Source: Skeletonema tropicum (lineage: Eukaryota > Bacillariophyta > Thalassiosirophyceae > Thalassiosirales > Thalassiosiraceae). From it: DNA of 64,000 bases. The notes below the pieces were generated by a model that was not told where the DNA came from, ran no database searches, and was given only the letters and a program-made list of their open reading frames with translations. The translations under genes were made by a program, and so were the position numbers. Of the stretch, positions 1 to 10,115 are shown piece after piece. The stretch's first letter is position 1. Each line of letters begins with the position of its first letter. The DNA lies in assembly GCA_037178625.1 (NCBI GenBank), contig CM074133.1, positions 1,798,001 through 1,862,000 on the forward strand. The letters are read 5' to 3'.

Positions 1-825
1 GTACGAGAGCGCATCCGAGTAGCATGTTTCCTCTTCCTCCACTAAAGGAACCATACGTCGCTCTGCACGCCGACACAAAGTTCGTGCGACATGAAGATTA
101 GATGATGCTACACTGCCAGTTGGAAGAATAACACTTGTCAGCTCTGGAAGCTCTTCAGTCATTGCATCAATCCATTCTTCGAGCACTGCAGTATGATCAG
201 AGGGAAAACCTTTGGTTCCTTTTTGTGCCTTGTCCATATCTTTCTTATTCGACACTGGCTTTGCAACATGACTTCCGACATCAGACAGTCGACTCATTAC
301 TTCCAATAGTTGCTCTGGGAGCTCTCCGTACATGGACTTCGTAGATGCGCTCCCATTTTCAGTAGATGCTCTTTTCTCTGCAGCGTTTAGCTCGGCATAC
401 ACCACACCTACAACGGAGCATAGCTCATCAACAGTACCTAATGCTTCAAAGAGAACGTCGTCTTTCTTTTGCCGTTCTCGCTCCAGAAGATCTTCTGCTG
501 CTGCTTCTAAGAGCCTCTTGATTTCAGACACGTCAACTTCCACTTTATTGATCTGAGTGGTATTCTGGTCAATCCGAATGCCTTGGTCGCGTAGAATACG
601 TCGCATTAGAGCATTGTTTTCTTCGAGATCACGTAGGATGACATCATTAGCTCTATCCTGTCCTTGCACGTGATTTGCTAGATCGTTGATTATTCGATCC
701 TGACCGAGCAGACAACGTTCCAAAAGCCCCATCTCCTGCAAGATCTCCGCCATCACAGCAGGCTGCAGAGCAGCGACACCGCCGATGGCCCCACCGGCCC
801 GATCAGGAATGTCGTGAGGGTTCAT
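1..825 (-). CDS. PduO/MMAB-type cobalamin adenosyltransferase-like protein, 3' end outside window
   Basis: An open frame of 275 codons runs from the ATG at 825 to the left edge without a stop; an in-frame TAG lies 33 bases upstream of the ATG. From about residue 122 it matches ATP:cob(I)alamin adenosyltransferases: KKDD followed by FEALGTVDEL, then SRLSDVGSHVAKP, LEEWIDAMTEELP, ILPTGS, and the signature HVARTLCRRAERR with its Arg/Glu cluster. The family adenosylates cob(I)alamin to the cofactor of methylmalonyl-CoA mutase, normally in mitochondria. The odd part is the N-terminus. The usual IYTKTGD-x-G ATP-binding segment ahead of the KDD region is absent, and about 120 residues with coiled-coil character (heptads around LEENNALMRRILRD and KVEVDVSEIKRLLE) take its place. 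No transit peptide is obvious. It could be a divergent enzyme, an inactive scaffold, or a gene whose first exon lies elsewhere. Confidence 0.75.
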   Translation of the reverse strand, partial: MNPHDIPDRAGGAIGGVAALQPAVMAEILQEMGLLERCLLGQDRIINDLANHVQGQDRANDVILRDLEENNALMRRILRDQGIRIDQNTTQINKVEVDVSEIKRLLEAAAEDLLERERQKKDDVLFEALGTVDELCSVVGVVYAELNAAEKRASTENGSASTKSMYGELPEQLLEVMSRLSDVGSHVAKPVSNKKDMDKAQKGTKGFPSDHTAVLEEWIDAMTEELPELTSVILPTGSVASSNLHVARTLCRRAERRMVPLVEEEETCYSDALSY

Positions 826-1980
826 GGCGAGTGATTCGATTTCCTCCTCGCTATTCTAAAACGTCTTCTTGACGATTTATGACGAAGAGCGAGGGCAGCG
901 GAGCGCGAGGGGAGCGAGTTCGGTTGGAACTTCTTATGTACGCCGATATTCATACGGACATATCCGGAAATAATGAACAAAACGTTTGAGAATCATTCTT
1001 CACATTGTACTCCAAACTCTGTGCCGCACGGTCGCTTGGCAGCAGTAATCGTTTCATACTCCCAGTCGTGGGCTTTGTGTCCACCATGAAGGAATATAAT
1101 CCCATGAAAATCATCGACACTGACCACATGGGATTCCAATTTTCTGGACGAAAATCACTCTAGATACGAATTGTACGCAGCAGCTCAAGCCAAGCTCAAG
1201 CTTCGTGAATAACTTTCTTTCTTCTTCTCGGCATCTCAGTCTCATTAGACTATTTGTCTCCCCAATTCCAATCTCTCTGTTACACTTGTACTGCATGTAC
1301 CTACATTGTTTCTCCTCCACTGTGACCCATCGATTGCTATCGATTGGATACACGCTTGATCTTATGCGCTCTTTCTCTTTCCGTGCATCACTTCCTCTAT
1401 TCTTCTCTTCTATATATCTACGAGTGCATAATTTGTGACAGCTCTTTCCGGTGCTGTTCTTCAGTCTGTTCCGACTTCCAACTCTTTCTACAGGTTTGCT
1501 GCTTCCTCTTACTTTTTCACGAGTATTGCACATCGCTGCTGCTGTAAAGCCTCCCATACCAGTCAGTCCGTGCGTCCATAGTTGCCAAAGTTCGCTCCAT
1601 CCTCTCTTGGCCAAGGGTAAATAAATCTCTTGGCGGCATTGGTACCTCATAGGTTTGCGGGTTCCCGCCTTCTTGTGCGCCAATTTCGCTTGATTTTGTC
1701 CACACGGACGGACGGACGGACGGACGGACGGACGGACAGGAATTTCAGGCGAAATGACGGGTCAGCCCTTGGGGTCAGCTCCTCTGCTTCGCTCGTCAAC
1801 CAACTTTAAAAGCTCAAGCTCGACCAAAGCTTGGACAGGAGCTTGAGGTAGCCTCAAGATGATGACTATTACGATGTGGTAGAATGACGTGCTGAGGGCC
1901 AGCCCAAATTGGACTTCTCATATTAGCTACGTTGTCATGTTTATGACGGAGAGACTGTTGGCAGTAGATATTCGAAGGAG
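826..1980. other. Intergenic, no supported gene
   Basis: No convincing coding region. It contains a (GGAC)n microsatellite at 1704-1738 and, around 1860-1940, a decayed copy of the dispersed repeat that forms the satellite at the right edge (shared core TTGGACTTCTCATATTAGCTAC). A 190-codon minus-strand frame at 1111-1683 was judged spurious. Confidence 0.5.
1704..1738. repeat. (GGAC)n tetranucleotide microsatellite
   Basis: About eight uninterrupted GGAC units are directly visible. No function is implied. Confidence 0.95.
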
Positions 1981-2516
1981 TTGGGCTGGGACGGGGATAC
2001 CTTGAAGTATGCCGCCATCTCGGCAGAGAGCGATAAGCTGGACCCTTTTGGCCAAGATTCGGAGTTTCTCGCCAGGAAGGAATATGATCAGTTCATACTA
2101 CTTGCGGAAGAGGCTGACGAGCTTGTTTCGGGTCATTGCTCTGGAAGTCCAGTAGTAATGACGGGCTTGGATGAGAAATTCGTTTTCATGAACAATCAAT
2201 CCATTTATGTGCAAACAGCAATCCAAAGTGCGATTCTGGGAGTGTGTATTGCGTTTATGTGGTGGTAAGTAATAATGAATGTGCCACTGCTACAAACGTT
2301 TTCCCTCTTCTCTGGGCATGTACTTAGGTGTTGATAAGTACGCGTATGTTTCACATCGCACTGTTCGGTAGTCTCAGTATTATGTGTGTGTTGATCAGCG
2401 TCGTCGGTACGATGGTGATGCTGGGGTGGTATCTCGGGTCCATCGAAAGTATCTTGATTGGTATTATCGCGGGCTTTAGTGTCGATGTGAGCGAGCGAAG
2501 CGAGCGAACACTTCAA
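1981..2516 (+). pseudogene. Patched/Dispatched-like sterol-sensing-domain fragment, copy 1
   Basis: Two exon pieces can be read: one to 2264, and one from 2339 if the 74-base GTAAGT...AG intron (2265-2338) is removed, which keeps frame. The spliced product has two hydrophobic spans (ending FMW, then RMFHIALFGSLSIMCVLI) and GTMVMLGWYLGSIESILIGIIAGFSVD. It matches the sterol-sensing region of RND/Patched-type proteins, where GFSVDYVVHLA is typical. The frame holds to GFSVD and then runs into unrelated low-complexity sequence (VSERSERTLQLL). Bases 2029-2476 are at least 99% identical to 5374-5821. No N-terminal start or remaining exons are present, so this is a gene fragment rather than a working gene. 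Confidence 0.65.
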
Positions 2517-2741
2517 CTACTTCAACTGCAAGATGTAACCTATCCCAGTAGACAATATCTATTTTACTTTCGCCGAAGGATTAATGACGACAAATCCTTT
2601 CGAATTAACTTCATCAGCGGCAATCGTATTGATTGTGGTCAGTAGGTCATCATGGTTTAGATGTGCTTCAGAGTTTGTTCTTACTTTTCTGACACCCAGT
2701 GCCGTGAGGCGGCGGTGGGACTTCACAAATGTGTACAGACG

Positions 2742-3008
2742 TCATATTGTAGGGATTTTAAGATCACTAAGCTCTTTCTTTGAACACAAGCATTCGCCAA
2801 GCACAACCATTGCAATCATCCCCATTGTGTGAATGATCCACCAATCCCAAGTTGACGGAAAGCCTCCGTATATGGAGCATGTGACGATGCGTATTAAAAA
2901 GAGTGTCACCGAAAAGTCTAAGCACTTTTTGGATTTTTCCACAATGATTGCTAGTAATACCACACTGTTGAAGGGTAAATGATCAGGCGAACAAACGATT
3001 GTCAGCAT
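2742..3008 (-). pseudogene. SYS1-like Golgi protein, orphan C-terminal exon
   Basis: The minus-strand frame contains IIVEKSKKCLDFSVTLFLI, then YGGFPSTWDWWI and MIAMVVLGECLCSKKELSDL before a stop at 2742. This is the C-terminal half of the SYS1 family, four-helix Golgi membrane proteins that recruit the ARL-type GTPase ARFRP1. The family motif GEYLC-x-K/R-x-E is recognisable, with the Tyr replaced by Cys. The N-terminal half (WDP-x-L-I, QI) is not found in the kilobase upstream, and an in-frame stop lies just before the only ATG. It may be the last exon of a gene whose other exons I could not find, or a relic. A 58-base stretch, 2763-2820, recurs at 7290-7347, which favours a relic region. Confidence 0.6.
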
Positions 3009-4017
3009 TGCTCGTAGATGTGATGTAACACTATTTCAATAACCATAGCCATGTCAAATTGTGCTCAAGATATCGCCTTCCAAGCAAAGGAGCCCCTACA
3101 GTTCATGTAAAATAAATGTTGTGGTGTTCGCATGTAACCTCATTCGCCTCAGCGCCTCTTGCTGCCACTCTCAATCCGCACGTAGAAATCATCCAAATAC
3201 GCTGTCCCACGGTATTAATGCAAAGACACACATTACACGGTTGATTTCAGTAGCATCTTCGTCGGCTACACCAAGTCCCACCAATTCAAAAAGAAAGTTT
3301 GCACGACCACTTCAACCGGGCTCTCCACTGTCAGCATCACCGGTAACCATCAGCGGAAGTATTCATGCCCAGTTGAGTCAGTATTTTTTTCATCGGAAGG
3401 CACCATAACCATGTGCATTCAAAGAAGCAGCATCTAAGAGCATCTGTACCGATCGACTGATGATTACAATCAACTACAAGTGCCTGCCCGCCCCCAGATT
3501 TCACACGGACGGTTTTCCGTACCTTCTCATTCCCATGTTTGTTCTTGGCTTGTGATGGTGTAACGCCAGCCAGGAAGAGCCATGAGATAACGTTTACGTA
3601 TTTCAACACTTCCTCTTCAGCGATTGCTGCCATCCTTCTCTTCGTCTCCATAATCGTCTACAATCCGTTTTCAATCTCAGTTTCAAAGATTGCACCCACC
3701 TCGAATGGCTATGACACACTACTATTCCGACAATCGGAGACGTAATAAAGCGGCCGCGGCTGATCTACTATCACATCGCCCAATATAGTTTTGCACTCTA
3801 CTCTTTGTGACAAATCTTTCACGATCACTGTGCTCAATCCCCAATTCTTCGATACGAGTAATGATCTCTCTAAGCGCCCGATTCGTCGTCTATGCATGTA
3901 TTATTATGATTACGGCATCGGGTCCATAATATTATCATCATATTATGTATGGAATTGCGGCTCAGTATTGTGTATTACATGGTATTATCCGTGCGTGGAA
4001 GTGTTTAGTGTTTAGTG
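3009..4017. other. Intergenic with coding-like shreds
   Basis: No gene could be assigned. Several short minus-strand stretches look coding in composition, for example one near 3130-3330 reading FELVGLGVADEDATEINRV. They sit in different frames with stops between them and match no family I recognise. Decayed gene fragments are the likeliest reading. Confidence 0.35.
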
Positions 4018-4312
4018 TTTTGTGGCGACTCGTGACTCAACCTGACGACTCGTGACTACACCTGCAGGTGTAGTCACGAGTCGCCAAAAGAACCAGTTTG
4101 AATGTGTACGACGAGGACATGTATGGCACCGATGAGACGGCTCAAACAGTTATCGCTACCACAAGCTACCATAGCAGTGGGAGTGGCCATTGGCAGGCTC
4201 GTTTGCTTCATCCGCTACCTGCGATCAGGGCAGGATCAGGGCAGTTGTAGCGACTCGTGACTCGAGTTCATGACTCACGAGTCCTCAACTCGAGTCATGA
4301 GTCACCACAAAA
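4018..4312. mobile_element. Short foldback/MITE-like element with nested palindromes
   Basis: The ends form terminal inverted repeats: TTTTGTGGCGACTCGTGACT at the left and its near-complement TTTTGTGGTGACTCATGACT read inward from the right. Just inside the left end is a perfect 38-bp palindrome, 4046-4083, centred on CTGCAG. Just inside the right end is a second inverted cluster (4250-4300) of GACTCGTGACTCGAG against CTCGAGTCATGAGTC. The roughly 150-bp middle has no recognisable gene and no transposase. A clear target-site duplication was not found. Structure is seen directly; mobility is inferred. Confidence 0.65.
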
Positions 4313-5313
4313 CCCAGTGACAGGGAAGTTCTAGAGCAGGTTCTAGCCACAAGCCACATGACGGGTAGTACCTATTATACCGAGAAGTAATAGTACACTT
4401 TGCCTACTGCTTTGCAAATAATAAAGATGGGTGCAGACACTTGGCAGACAACATCATCATGATATTATTATTTGAATTTGTGCGTAGATACTGAGACAGT
4501 AGTGAGACCCCCGATATGCCCGTGATCCGTGGTATTAGAGTCAGCGCTGTTGTGCAAATAGAAAATAGACAATTACACCAGAGACGCGATCGCACTGTGC
4601 TCGAAAGCCGCCCTGCACTATGGTGATGTGTTCCGGTATTTACGTGGCGGGGCTGATTTTCTGTTGGAGTTGATGAAGAATCATTCGGCTGGTGATGGTT
4701 CATCATCATCGAGACCGAGGAATCTTCATCGTCATCAGCTGCATGCTGCTTCTATCTTGGTGATTATTCGGCAGCAGTGTCCACCATACCCATCATCATG
4801 ATCCGTCGGCTCCAGCGGCGATGCGATGTACTACAGCACAACATCAAATGGATAGACTTCGTAGATTACGAACTGAAGCTGATTATTGCGGGCAGCACCA
4901 ACTTGTTCATGATTCATGATATTGATCCATCACGATTGGTTCCAAGATTGTTTTTGAGGAAGATTGTTGGGGTAGAGTGGGCCAATACTATATTGCTGTG
5001 TAGAATGGAGGAGTGAACAGTAACAACAACAATCATGGGGCAAATAGTCATCATCATGCTGGTGTGAACAACAATACAATCAAGACAATTTTGGACAGCA
5101 GCAGGCCAGGCCAATGAAGAAAACAACGCACCACATCAGCAGCAGCAGCAGCAGCAGCAGCAAAAACAACATCAAGATGCCGATTTGCGGGGACTCTTAG
5201 AAGGAGCAGCAGAGATCCGGAGCCACGCCGTTCCAATGGTTTCAACAGGCTCCTTACGAAGTAGCAAAGGTTCGAACTGATTGGTTGAAAACTGACAATA
5301 AATACGGGGCCTT
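4313..5313. other. Gene remnants, exon-like frame at 4562-4795 and a polyQ stretch
   Basis: After a possible AG acceptor at 4560-4561, a plus-strand frame runs to a stop near 4796. It contains NYTRDAIALCSKAALHYGDV, then FRYLRGGADFLLELMKNHSA, which has convincing coding character but no family I can name. Further right, a frame with glutamine repeats covers about 5085-5277. Neither has an ATG in a plausible position. The stretch ends at the second broken membrane-protein copy. Confidence 0.35.
5137..5161. repeat. (CAG)8 trinucleotide repeat
   Basis: Eight uninterrupted CAG units. In one plus-strand frame they encode a polyglutamine run inside an otherwise unassigned remnant. Confidence 0.95.
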
Positions 5314-5888
5314 ATGAAGCGAAAGAATGGCGTCGGGCAAGTTCATTCCTTCATCGAGGAGCTAGCTGCGAAAAGCGATGAGCTGGACCCTTTTGGCCAA
5401 GATTCGGAGTTTCTCGCCAGGAAGGAATATGATCAGTTCATACTACTTGCGGAAGAGGCTGACGAGCTTGTTTCGGTTCATTGCTCTGGAAGTCCAGTAG
5501 TAATGACGGGCTTGGATGAGAAATTCGTTTTCATGAACAATCAATCCATTTATGTGCAAACAGCAATCCAAAGTGCGATTCTGGGAGTGTGTATTGCGTT
5601 TATGTGGTGGTAAGTAATAATGAATGTGCCACTGCTACAAACGTTTTCCCTCTTCTCTGGGCATGTACTTAGGTGTTGATAAGTACGCGTATGTTTCACA
5701 TCGCACTGTTCGGTAGTCTCAGTATTATGTGTGTGTTGATCAGCGTCGTCGGTACGATGGTGATGCTGGGGTGGTATCTCGGGTCCATCGAAAGTATCTT
5801 GATTGGTATTATCGCGGGCTTGTCGACTACGTCGTACATCTCGGTTTCTAATTGTCTCAATGCTGCTTTTTTTTCCATCATTGTATAG
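5314..5888 (+). pseudogene. Patched/Dispatched-like sterol-sensing-domain fragment, copy 2
   Basis: Same two exon pieces and intron as the copy at 2029-2476, at a constant offset of 3345 bases. Identity begins at the shared AGCGAT and ends at GGGCTT (5821). Here four bases (TAGT) present in copy 1 are missing, so the frame shifts. If they were present, the sequence would continue as the family motif GFSVD-YVVHL, so copy 2 keeps the codons for YVVHL that copy 1 has lost. The ends of both copies are therefore damaged differently. No complete gene is present on either side. Confidence 0.65.
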
Positions 5889-6063
5889 AACAGCAAAATA
5901 TTTTAAAAGGAAAAATCTTTCAACTCTGTTAGAGTTTGACGCGACTCTCTGCCTATAGTTACTGCTTACTTGAAACAGACATAATGCTCACCTCAACTTC
6001 TCGCACTTCCGCGAAGCATTCTCCTATTGCACGATCAGTTGACAATCTTGCGAGTTCTTTTGA

Positions 6064-7122
6064 AACACCGCATCTGAGCTCTCTCCCAAGTCCTTCTTAC
6101 TTCAAGACGACATTGACCTGAAGCATGAATACTACCCACCGGTTGTGGAAAACATTGACAATCTGCTGACCGCTGATCTAGTCAAAACGCCCATGAGCTT
6201 TGATTCGACTTCAAGTGAAAGTGAGGAGGAGATTGCAATGCTTCCAGTAAAGGATGAAAAACAGAATACACTAAGTGCTGCTCTTCCACACCGGTTCCAT
6301 TACCCACAGCCTGCGTACAGCCTTGACGTGGCAGAGCCGAATCAAGGATACCGTATTCAGTATCCTTTGACCTCTCATCCAGGCTCGATGATTCAATTTG
6401 AGGCCGAGGGCAAGCCGGCGATAAAAACAGAGTCTATGTCAGAAAAGAAGACATTAGAGAAGCGAAGTAGAGATGAGGAGGTCATTGCAATGGCGCCTAT
6501 CCAAGAGAAAGCTGTTTTTGCTGTCAATCCTCTCTCGCCTCCAGCTCCAGTTGCTGCAGCATTTGCCACCACCCATAGTAGCGGCTTCACAGGTTTAGGA
6601 TTACTTTCTGACGTATCATGTTCCTCGTCGCAATGGGGATCTCTCCCTGCGGCCACAGCTTCTGAGGCTGCGAACACGAATACATTCACCTATCCTACGC
6701 TGGGAACTTTCCCAGTGAAGGAGTCAAAGTCAAAAATAGAAGGATGCAGATGCCAGCAATCAAAGTGCTTGAAACTCTATTGCGCATGCTTTCGAGATGG
6801 TAAGATCTGCGTGGATAGTTGTAAGTGTGTATCTTGTGCAAACACAGAAGCCGAGAGGGGTAGCAGAGTTTTAATTGCTCAGCAGGAAGTTTTAACAAAG
6901 AAGCCAAATGCCTTTGGAGAGAAAACATGTCGATGCAAGAAATCGCGTTGTCTAAAGATGTATTGTGCGTGTTTCTCCTCGGGAAATCCATGCGGAGATA
7001 GCTGCAAGTGTGGAGACTGCTCAAACCCTAAAGGTGCAAGATCGCTCCCGATCCCGATCAGACCCAATGTAGAAGAAGTCAAAGTCACAGTTGCCGTAGA
7101 TGCAACAATCAAAAATGTGTAG
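6064..7122 (+). CDS. CRC-domain (tesmin/TSO1/LIN54-like) protein, terminal exon
   Basis: The open frame runs from just after a stop at 6061 to a TAG near 7120; the first in-frame ATG is at 6193. Because the frame upstream of that ATG already reads like protein (SFLLQDDIDLKHEYYPPVVE), a 5' exon probably exists, with an acceptor near 6078, or a one-base error separates it from the frame at 5936-6121. The C-terminal third holds two cysteine-rich CXC repeats (CRCQQSKCLKLYCACF... and CRCKKSRCLKMYCACF...) joined by a short linker that includes the family NAFGEK-like spacer. CRC domains bind two zinc clusters each and recognise CHR-type promoter DNA; LIN54 is the DNA-binding subunit of the DREAM/MuvB cell-cycle complex. 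The first half is low-complexity and acidic. A nuclear regulator is very likely; the target genes are unknown. Confidence 0.85.
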   Translation, partial: NTASELSPKSFLLQDDIDLKHEYYPPVVENIDNLLTADLVKTPMSFDSTSSESEEEIAMLPVKDEKQNTLSAALPHRFHYPQPAYSLDVAEPNQGYRIQYPLTSHPGSMIQFEAEGKPAIKTESMSEKKTLEKRSRDEEVIAMAPIQEKAVFAVNPLSPPAPVAAAFATTHSSGFTGLGLLSDVSCSSSQWGSLPAATASEAANTNTFTYPTLGTFPVKESKSKIEGCRCQQSKCLKLYCACFRDGKICVDSCKCVSCANTEAERGSRVLIAQQEVLTKKPNAFGEKTCRCKKSRCLKMYCACFSSGNPCGDSCKCGDCSNPKGARSLPIPIRPNVEEVKVTVAVDATIKNV

Positions 7123-7289
7123 AGATTTCACCCACCACCCACGGATATAAAAGATTTCAGAATTAAGGAATGTGAACTCGTTTTTATGAACTCGTGAGCA
7201 CGCTACATAATGATTCACCCTCTAGTCTTCGGATATATAATATATGTACCACTCCAATTCATCATCTCTCACAGCTGAAGTAACGGTAC

Positions 7290-7347
7290 ATCACTATGCT
7301 CTTTCTTTGAACACAAGTATTCGCCAAGCACAACCATTGCAATCATC
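7290..7347. repeat. 58-bp duplicate of part of the SYS1 exon
   Basis: This stretch matches 2763-2820 with only two mismatches (ATCACTATGCTC against ATCACTAAGCTC, and AAGTATTC against AAGCATTC). Identity stops sharply on both sides. It lies in noncoding sequence and has no open frame of its own. Confidence 0.9.
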
Positions 7348-9929
7348 AGAGTTTCGAATACCATCTTTTAAAGTGGCATAATGTTTTCAATGCGATGATG
7401 GAGGTTTTGCCATTTCACTAGATTTGATTTGATGCTTGTGCGTTCGCGCTAAACTTTTCTCTGATTTTTGAAAGGGAACATCTTTCAAATTTAACACTTA
7501 CTTGTTTTATATAGTTTTCTTACCCTGTCTTAGTCTTATTGCCAAATGATTACTGTTTTGTTCCCTTCCTGAACACCTCAGCCTCATTCGGGCTCCGACA
7601 TGATTAGTGAGCTAAACGGGTTAGTGGCTACAGACACGATAGAAACAAACACAGTGAGCACAGCCATTATCTGTGTTGTTCGGCCGCTTCTCTCTGAGTG
7701 TCTGGCGTTTGTTCGCAGACATGCAATCCACACTATCTGCTTGTGCAGATTTCCAGCTCGTTTGAATCATAGAGTTTCTTCCGCTAAATGTATGGCTTGC
7801 TAAAGTCTCGCTTGTCTGCACAGAGTTTCTTTTTCACTGCAGATGGATACAGGACAGATCGACAGATTAAGCCTTGCAAATTCGTCGAAATGGAAGACAA
7901 GGCAATATCCTTTGCCATTGATACAACAGAAGGGGATTTTAGTTGCCAATTTACCTATAGCATCCACAACTTTCTGTTAAAAAGAATTCTCATCTCTTCA
8001 TTGAAATGATTTACAATCACCATCATTTCCCCCAACTTCTCCAGTTGTTGGGAAATGAAAGAGTCCGAAAAGGGCAGCGAAAACGTCAACCTCGCCCCAT
8101 GCTATCTCCACACCAATCGTGGCTTGTTTGAGTGTTCTCACGATGAAGCGTGCCCCATCGCATTGGTTTGATGAGCTGTCAGATATACGGCGTTTCACAT
8201 AATATCATCGTCAGTGTATCTGCCAGTTTAATTTTATTGTGCTCAACTCGTCTGGGTAGCGTTGTCTCGGCCATATCTGATCAAGTCAAGTAGAAGCGGG
8301 ACAGGATAGAAGTAAGCTGAACTAAAGAACGCGAAACTGAGAGTTGTCTCTCAGCGTCATGAATCGCGAGCATCGCAGCAACCAATGATAACTCTGATAA
8401 ACTTGGGGAGGGATCGCCCAACTCGATTACTAATCTTTTGAGTACCAAGATCAGTTAAGTCTCTGATCAGGACGATTCAGGACATTCTTTGAAGGGATTT
8501 GCCGAACCTAATACCTGTTCCTTTCCGGGGTCTCGCCCAGTCTCCAAAAGTGAACATGAGTGCAAATGTCCACTACTGGTGCTGGGGAGAGGGTAGGAAA
8601 CGTTGATAGGATATCTTCCTCCCGAGACTTCGTTAAAAGGCTCCGAGCCACAGTCTTGGTTGTGTCCCAGAACAAAGAAAGCATGGCCACATCAGTGCAT
8701 CTTTATAGTAGAAACATTCACATTTGTTTGCGATGTTAGTCAATCAGAAATCCCAACTTCCTCCTCACCACTTTTTTAGAAGATGATGGGCGGGCTGTTG
8801 TAGCTGCCCAGGAAGCCTCCATGGGTGGGCCGGACACCTCCATGGGCGGGGCCTTCATGGGTAGGCGTACTGGAAGAATTGCAATTATGTGAGTGTATCT
8901 TGCTGATTTGATTGACGCTTGTCCAGATGTGCTTGCCCATTTCCCTGTATTATTTGTGATTTGGTTGCCTACAGCAGTGTTCGATTACATTTTCATCCAC
9001 GGTCATCTGACATATAACTATTTGTTGTCTTTCCTCTATTCCTAGATACTCTCTCACACCAGGGCACTATCTAGTGTCTAGCTGGAAATGAATTGGCATA
9101 ACAAATGTTGCAAACCGTGCATCACCATGGATTGTTTCATGTGCGATCCTCGACCCAAGAAGTAGCAATAAGCAGGGGAATTGCGATGATCACTGTTTGT
9201 TATTTCTTGTGGGACATAGATCCCTGTTTTCCTTAGTACTGGCTGGGGGCAGGCTCTCCTGAGTGCTAGTTTTCGATCCACGTCTCTGCTCGAATACCAA
9301 AGTGCCAATCAAGTTTACTGTATCGACCAAACGAATTCACTTTGTTCAGAAGTGCACTTCGTACAGACTTACTTCGTTTACACCTCATGGGGGGGATTTA
9401 GTGGAATGGGGGGATTTAGTTGTCCAGTCGCATGATTCTGGTCTTATTGTGTGATGACTTCTAAGTTCAGTGTTAGTTTAGATGGTGGTGATGTAGTCTA
9501 TTATAACACTATTAAACTACGGAGAATGCAAGGCAGAACTTTTACTCAATCATACGATTGCCAATCAACATCGTCCAGGTATCTGTCATGTTATATATAA
9601 CAGAAATTTTTAAGTACGTCTGAGTTTAGTCTGCGCAATTCATCTGGGTAGCGGTTCATTTGAGTTCATTTGACATCATTACGTGCTGGTCATTTACGAC
9701 ACTCTCTGCTCTACAAGCGTTATCTGTATGGGCGAATACGTCTTGCTCCCATCACCGCCAAGTATGAATAGGAAGTATGAATAGGGCTGAAGCGTAAAAA
9801 GCTCAAATTGGCGATGGTTGATACAATGATAGTGCCTGAATGTGCTGAAAGCTTGCAATATTGGACCTCATCAGGTTACTTGAATAGATGAGGCTGTAAC
9901 ATGGCTTTGCCAAAACAACTGATCCTTCT

Positions 9930-10115
9930 GCGCAGTGCAATCAGTGCAATGAGCTTATAGTGTTGCTGCCAAGTATAATGGGTCGTCAATGTGGCTTGTG
10001 CCCATACACTGATGATGATATATATGTTGTGGTGAAATGTGCTGCTGGCAGCCCACACTGGACCTCTCATATCAGCTACGAGGCTGTAGCATCGCTTCTA
10101 AGTATGCAACCCGTC
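9930..10115 (-). repeat. Decayed copy of the 173-184 bp satellite unit
   Basis: Read against the reverse complement of the right-edge units, it shares in order CTGCGCAGTG, GCCAAGTATAATGGG, a GATGATGATA block, the GTGCTG...GGCAGCCCACA block and TGGACCTCTCATATCAGCTAC. It then ends in the next boundary GCAACCCGTCTGG. Stops interrupt the frame that is open in the right-edge units. Confidence 0.7.

Noticed and set aside
1111..1683. 190-codon minus-strand open frame
   Set aside because: Composition is Cys/Arg-rich without ordered segments, there is no family resemblance, and a simple repeat starts just beyond it. Probably chance.
5936..6121. 61-codon frame just ahead of the CRC gene as a separate gene
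   Set aside because: It overlaps, in another frame, sequence that reads into the CRC protein. It may be part of that gene's 5' exon, but a separate product is not supported.
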